Notes under the pieces: generated by a model
The model's input: the letters and a program-made list of their open reading frames with translations, nothing else
Databases searched by the model: none
What the model was told of the DNA's origin: nothing
Translations under genes and position numbers: made by a program
NCBI GenBank assembly: GCA_937906765.1
Contig: CALCUV010000118.1
Location: forward strand, 1 to 8,709
Length of the DNA stretch: 8,709 nt
From: an uncultured Prevotella sp.
GTDB lineage: Bacteria; Bacteroidota; Bacteroidia; Bacteroidales; Bacteroidaceae
Direction of reading: 5' to 3'
In this document: positions 6,257-8,709 of the stretch, piece by piece
Position numbering within the stretch: position 1 is the stretch's first letter
Layout: the number at the start of each line of letters is the position of its first letter

Positions 6257-6523
6257 ATTTAGTATTCAAATTATATATACTATATAAGATGTGCAAAATT
6301 ACTACTTTTTTTTGGCCTAAAGGGAGTTTCACCACAGAAATCAGGACTTTCAGGCGCAAAAAGCAGGGTTTCTCATCCTTAATCTGGACGTAACGAAAAC
6401 GCTATCTGAATTAGGAGAAATTAAGTAACAAAGAATTGAAACAAAGAGTAAGAGAATTTGCCCTATAAGTAACTTCGTTTTAACGGTCAGTGAGCGGCGG
6501 AAAACGAAGTCGCAAAGCGGCAT
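6257..6523. other. Intergenic region upstream of dsbD, no gene seen
   Basis: No convincing coding sequence or RNA gene is visible. It contains the candidate dsbD promoter, an 8-T run near 6306-6313, and a 10-bp perfect inverted repeat, ACTTCGTTTT (6472-6481) with AAAACGAAGT (6501-6510), around a 19-nt loop. The inverted repeat has no adjacent T-run, so it is more likely a protein site or chance than a terminator. Confidence 0.5.
6267..6298 (-). promoter_or_regulatory. Candidate dsbD promoter
   Basis: On the minus strand TTTTG (6298-6294) lies 18 nt upstream of TATAATTTG (6275-6267). This resembles the Bacteroidetes -33/-7 pattern (TTTG and TAnnTTTG) but with an imperfect -7 element. The predicted transcription start would fall only a few bases before the ATG at 6256, giving an almost leaderless mRNA, so this is a weak call. 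Confidence 0.3.
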
Positions 6524-6573
6524 AAAAAATCAGCAAAACGGAGTCCATCTGTCAGAATCCATTTTGCTGATTT
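6524..6573 (-). terminator. Rho-independent terminator of the DUF2795 gene
   Basis: AAATCAGCAAAA (6527-6538) pairs perfectly with TTTTGCTGATTT (6562-6573). After one mismatch, GGA/TCC adds three more pairs. On the minus strand the stem is followed by six T (6529-6524, partly within the stem). It lies about 25 nt past the stop codon of the DUF2795 gene and separates it from dsbD. Confidence 0.85.
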
Positions 6574-6598
6574 CTAAAAGGTTTACCTTTATAATTCT

Positions 6599-6820
6599 TT
6601 AATACTCATCTTCATTAAAGAGGAAGTCTTCCTTGTCAGGATAATCGGGCCATACGTCTTCGATTGTTTCATAAACTTCTCCTTCATCTTCAAGTTCTTG
6701 AAGGTTTTCAACAACTTCCATAGGTGCGCCTGAACGCATAGCATAGTCAATCAATTCGTCCTTAGATGCAGGCCATGGTGCGTCTTCCAATTTCGAAGCT
6801 AATTCTAATGTCCAATACAT
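6599..6820 (-). CDS. Small acidic DUF2795 family protein
   Basis: A 73-residue protein resembling the DUF2795 family, common in Bacteroidetes and of unknown function. The recognisable core is WPASKDELIDYAMRSGAP (17-34) followed by a helical stretch (EVVENLQELEDEGEVYETI). The C-terminus is very acidic (DKEDFLFNEDEY). No signal peptide or membrane segment is seen, so it is probably cytosolic. It appears to be a single-gene transcript: a good promoter match lies about 56 nt upstream, in the end of the adenosyltransferase gene, and a clear terminator follows. Strong acidity and small size suggest a partner-binding protein, but that is only inference. Confidence 0.9.
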   Translation of the reverse strand: MYWTLELASKLEDAPWPASKDELIDYAMRSGAPMEVVENLQELEDEGEVYETIEDVWPDYPDKEDFLFNEDEY

Positions 6821-6875
6821 AGTATTTCAATTTTAAAAATATGATACAATTTGATTATACTCTCTATTTAAGCCG

Positions 6876-6905
6876 CAAAAGTATAACAAAATCTTTCAAA
6901 TACAA
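6876..6905 (-). promoter_or_regulatory. Promoter of the DUF2795 gene, Bacteroidetes type
   Basis: On the minus strand TTG (6905-6903) is followed after exactly 19 nt by TACTTTTG (6883-6876), a perfect TAnnTTTG -7 element. The -33 element lies inside or next to the last codons of the adenosyltransferase gene (stop at 6896-6898). The predicted leader is roughly 45-50 nt. Confidence 0.6.
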
Positions 6906-7459
6906 CTTTTATCCCAATAAATTTCATCGGTATGGGATAATAAGTTCATTTTTCTCGCCAAGACAAATAAATAGTCAGACAAGCGGTTGATAAAGGCTGA
7001 AACATTCTCAGTCACCTCGTGTTCTTCTGCCATGGCAAGGATACGTCTTTCTGCCCGACGACACACAGTACGGCAAACTTGACATACCGCCGAACCTCTA
7101 GCCCCCCCTGGAATGACGAAAGCATTCAGCGGAGGCAATTGACCGTCCACTTCGTCTATGGAGCGTTCCAAACGCTGAATATCTTCATCCGCAATCTGAC
7201 TTTCAATTCGGAGAGTTGTATTGTTTTGGTCGGTCGCCAAATACGAACCTACCGAGAATAACTTGTGCTGTACCCAAAGGATCAATTTCCGGTCGTCTTC
7301 CTCTGTCAAATAAGTATAGAGTAATCCCAATTGGGAATTCAACTCATCCACCGTTCCATATGCTTCTAATCGCACATGAGTCTTGGATACTCTAGCACCT
7401 CCTACCAACGAGGTCTTTCCCTTATCACCCGTGCGGGTATATATTAAACTCTTTTTCAT
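6896..7459 (-). CDS. PduO-type ATP:cob(I)alamin adenosyltransferase
   Basis: A 187-residue cytosolic enzyme (EC 2.5.1.17 type) that transfers the adenosyl group of ATP to reduced cobalamin, making coenzyme B12, used for example by methylmalonyl-CoA mutase. It contains the ATP-binding N-terminal motif [15 protein letters not shown] (7-21), [11 protein letters not shown] (35-45), CRRAER (133-138) and [12 protein letters not shown] (158-169), all standard in the PduO/MMAB family, and has the normal length. The start ATG at 7459 follows the TAG of the upstream gene by 4 nt, which suggests translational coupling. NCBI-style names for the family include cob(I)yrinic acid a,c-diamide adenosyltransferase. 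The divergent gene at 8158 encodes a cobalamin-binding protein, a possible functional link. Confidence 0.94.
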   Translation of the reverse strand: MKKSLIYTRTGDKGKTSLVGGARVSKTHVRLEAYGTVDELNSQLGLLYTYLTEEDDRKLILWVQHKLFSVGSYLATDQNNTTLRIESQIADEDIQRLERSIDEVDGQLPPLNAFVIPGGARGSAVCQVCRTVCRRAERRILAMAEEHEVTENVSAFINRLSDYLFVLARKMNLLSHTDEIYWDKSCI

Positions 7460-7463
7460 GACA

Positions 7464-8087
7464 CTAAAAGAAATTTACTTTATAATTCTGTTTAAATCGC
7501 TTTTCTTCAAATAGCACCAAACCTATATCATACAAGTCAAACGAAATACGTACCCGTTCATCAATCAACAGCTGATTCCACCATTCTTTTCGCTCCTTAT
7601 TTTCATGGATATTCCCTACCACAACGCACGATTGTGCATGCAAATAAGGATAAGCCATTTCGAATATATCTTTATCATACGTAGTATAGGCAATATGAAG
7701 GAAATCGAGTTTTTCAACCTTTTCCAATTCTACTTTCAACTGACGCAATGTTTCTGCTTGATCCTCTCCTTTCAGACTCACGGCCTTCATGGATAAACGG
7801 GCTTCCCTCATATACCGAAAGGAATCACCATTACCCTCACCTACCTCTATCAACGAAACCGGCCGGAAATAGTTGACCAAACGGAACAACAATCTGTTCA
7901 CTTTCTCCCGATAATGCGGTAATGATTTCAATCCGGAGGATGCTTTCAGTCTGTCGTAAGCATAATAAGGCAATCCTTCATAGATAACGGAAGTTATCAA
8001 GAAGAAATCCGACGGCGAGTGTACTCCATAGCCACAACGATAACGAAAGCGTCGGCACCAATTCCATATTCTTCGTGCTAAAAGCAT
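7464..8087 (-). CDS. Class I SAM-dependent methyltransferase-like protein, Bacteroidetes 'GVHSP' family
   Basis: A 207-residue probable cytosolic protein. [12 protein letters not shown] (21-32) is the characteristic N-terminal motif of a Bacteroidetes methyltransferase-like family. [13 protein letters not shown] (78-90) resembles the glycine-rich SAM-binding loop (E-x-G-x-G-x-G). A strand around 152-158 (QSCVVVG) followed by a helix with WW (169-170), and a C-terminal KQNYKVNFF (199-207), also resemble that family. The usual acidic residue after the second strand is not obvious (MKAVSLKG, 100-107), so catalytic activity is uncertain and no substrate can be named. It is the first gene of a two-gene operon with the adenosyltransferase. 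Start is the ATG at 8087. Confidence 0.8.
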   Translation of the reverse strand: MLLARRIWNWCRRFRYRCGYGVHSPSDFFLITSVIYEGLPYYAYDRLKASSGLKSLPHYREKVNRLLFRLVNYFRPVSLIEVGEGNGDSFRYMREARLSMKAVSLKGEDQAETLRQLKVELEKVEKLDFLHIAYTTYDKDIFEMAYPYLHAQSCVVVGNIHENKERKEWWNQLLIDERVRISFDLYDIGLVLFEEKRFKQNYKVNFF

Positions 8088-8108
8088 AGTATTCTATTTT
8101 AAGTAAGA

Positions 8109-8143
8109 CAAAGATAAAAAGAAAATTTGTACTTTTGTACAAA
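8109..8143. promoter_or_regulatory. Divergent promoter region with an 18-bp palindrome
   Basis: On the minus strand TATCTTTG (8116-8109) fits the TAnnTTTG -7 element for the methyltransferase operon, with TTTG (8143-8140) 23 nt upstream, slightly long. On the plus strand TACTTTTG (8130-8137) fits a -7 element for the radical SAM gene, but no good -33 element is seen. TTTGTAC-TTTT-GTACAAA (8126-8143) is a perfect inverted repeat that overlaps the plus-strand -7 and the minus-strand -33 sites, so a bound protein could affect both transcripts. Confidence 0.45.
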
Positions 8144-8157
8144 CAAACAACCGATTC

Positions 8158-8709
8158 ATGAAGATTCTTTGGATAGACCTCAATAGTTCCTATGCCCATT
8201 CGTCATTGGCATTGCCTGCCCTCCATGCACAAGTAAAGGACAATCCCGAATATCAATGGGACATCGTATCTGCTACAATCAATGAAAACATTGGGATGGT
8301 GGTAGACGAAATCTACCGTCGCCAACCGGATATACTGGCTGCTACTTGTTGGCTATTCAACCATGAATCGCTGATGCATATTGTTTCGAGAGTAAAGGCA
8401 TTGCTCCCGAAAGCTTGTGTCATCTTAGGCGGGGCGGAGTTCTTGGGCGAAAACTTCGTCGGAATCCGTTTGTGGATTGTGTCTTCCGAGGAGAAGGAGA
8501 AGCAGAGTTTCCCCAATGGTTGAAATGTTGGAACGAACCCGAACAATGGAAAACCATTACAGGCCTATGCTATCTAGACAATGAAAAACAATATCAGGAC
8601 AATGGATTGGCCAGAGTACTTACATTCGACCAGCTGACTGCTCCCGAAGAGAGCCGCTTCATGAATTGGAGCAAGCCTTTCGTACAATTGGAAACTACCC
8701 GAGGATGTT
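8158..8709 (+). pseudogene. B12-binding radical SAM protein (DUF4080-like), frameshifted, 3' end outside window
   Basis: The ATG at 8158 opens a frame starting MKILWIDLNSSYAHSSLALP, typical of the cobalamin-binding N-terminus of DUF4080-type radical SAM proteins, up to VILGGAEFLGEN (about residues 88-99). The frame then becomes nonsense and stops at TGA 8521-8523. From 8457 a different frame continues the family sequence: RRNPFVDCVFRGEGEAEFP, then WLKCWNEPEQW and, at the window edge, QLETTRGC, which holds the first Cys of the radical SAM CxxxCxxC motif. The break therefore lies at about 8449-8457 and equals a net loss of one base modulo three. Either the gene is a recent pseudogene or the assembly has an indel. 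The cobalamin link to the divergent operon is notable. Confidence 0.85.

Noticed and set aside
6257..6523. tRNA or small RNA gene in the dsbD upstream region
   Set aside because: No cloverleaf or conserved T-arm could be found and there is no clear promoter-terminator pair of its own.
8313..8546. Minus-strand open frame opposite the radical SAM gene
   Set aside because: It overlaps the family-matching plus-strand frames and has no recognisable motif.

Overview
The window looks like chromosomal DNA of the order Bacteroidales (Bacteroides/Prevotella-like). The evidence is protein family membership (quinolinate synthase, six-cysteine DsbD, a DUF2795 protein, the 'GVHSP' methyltransferase-like family, a B12-binding radical SAM protein of the DUF4080 kind), the lack of obvious Shine-Dalgarno sequences, and promoter-like sites matching the Bacteroidetes pattern TTG-N19-TAnnTTTG. 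The genus cannot be fixed from the sequence alone.

Layout. Positions 1-1317 (+) hold the C-terminal 438 residues of a low-complexity, charged protein that starts outside the window and ends at a strong terminator. Positions 1318-2011 contain no gene. They separate two convergent transcripts and hold the most unusual structure here: an array of imperfect hairpins built from octamers of the GACATAAG type. Two 84-nt tandem units and a third diverged one run into a 21-nt-phased array of TTTTGTCTAAAC-like motifs, followed by an A/T-rich palindrome with 21-bp perfect arms.

Positions 2012-6256 (-) carry, in transcription order, dsbD, a trans-polyprenyl diphosphate synthase and nadA. The first spacer (168 nt) contains a purine/pyrimidine inverted repeat. 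The second (57 nt) contains a possible small pseudoknot. The intergenic stretch 6257-6598 holds a candidate dsbD promoter and the terminator of the next gene. Positions 6599-6820 (-) encode a small acidic DUF2795 protein with its own promoter. Positions 6896-8087 (-) form a two-gene operon: a methyltransferase-like protein followed 4 nt later by a PduO-type cobalamin adenosyltransferase. Across a 70-nt divergent promoter region, positions 8158-8709 (+) hold the start of a B12-binding radical SAM protein whose reading frame is broken near 8455.

How the genes relate. DsbD moves reducing power across the inner membrane. The prenyl synthase probably makes the menaquinone side chain. NadA makes quinolinate for NAD. 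These are core redox/cofactor functions that could be co-transcribed. The adenosyltransferase makes coenzyme B12, and the divergent radical SAM gene has a cobalamin-binding N-terminus, so the right end has a loose cobalamin theme; that link is inference. No defence system, mobile element, tRNA, rRNA or CRISPR array was seen. The repeat region at about 1330-1935 and the broken radical SAM frame most deserve follow-up.
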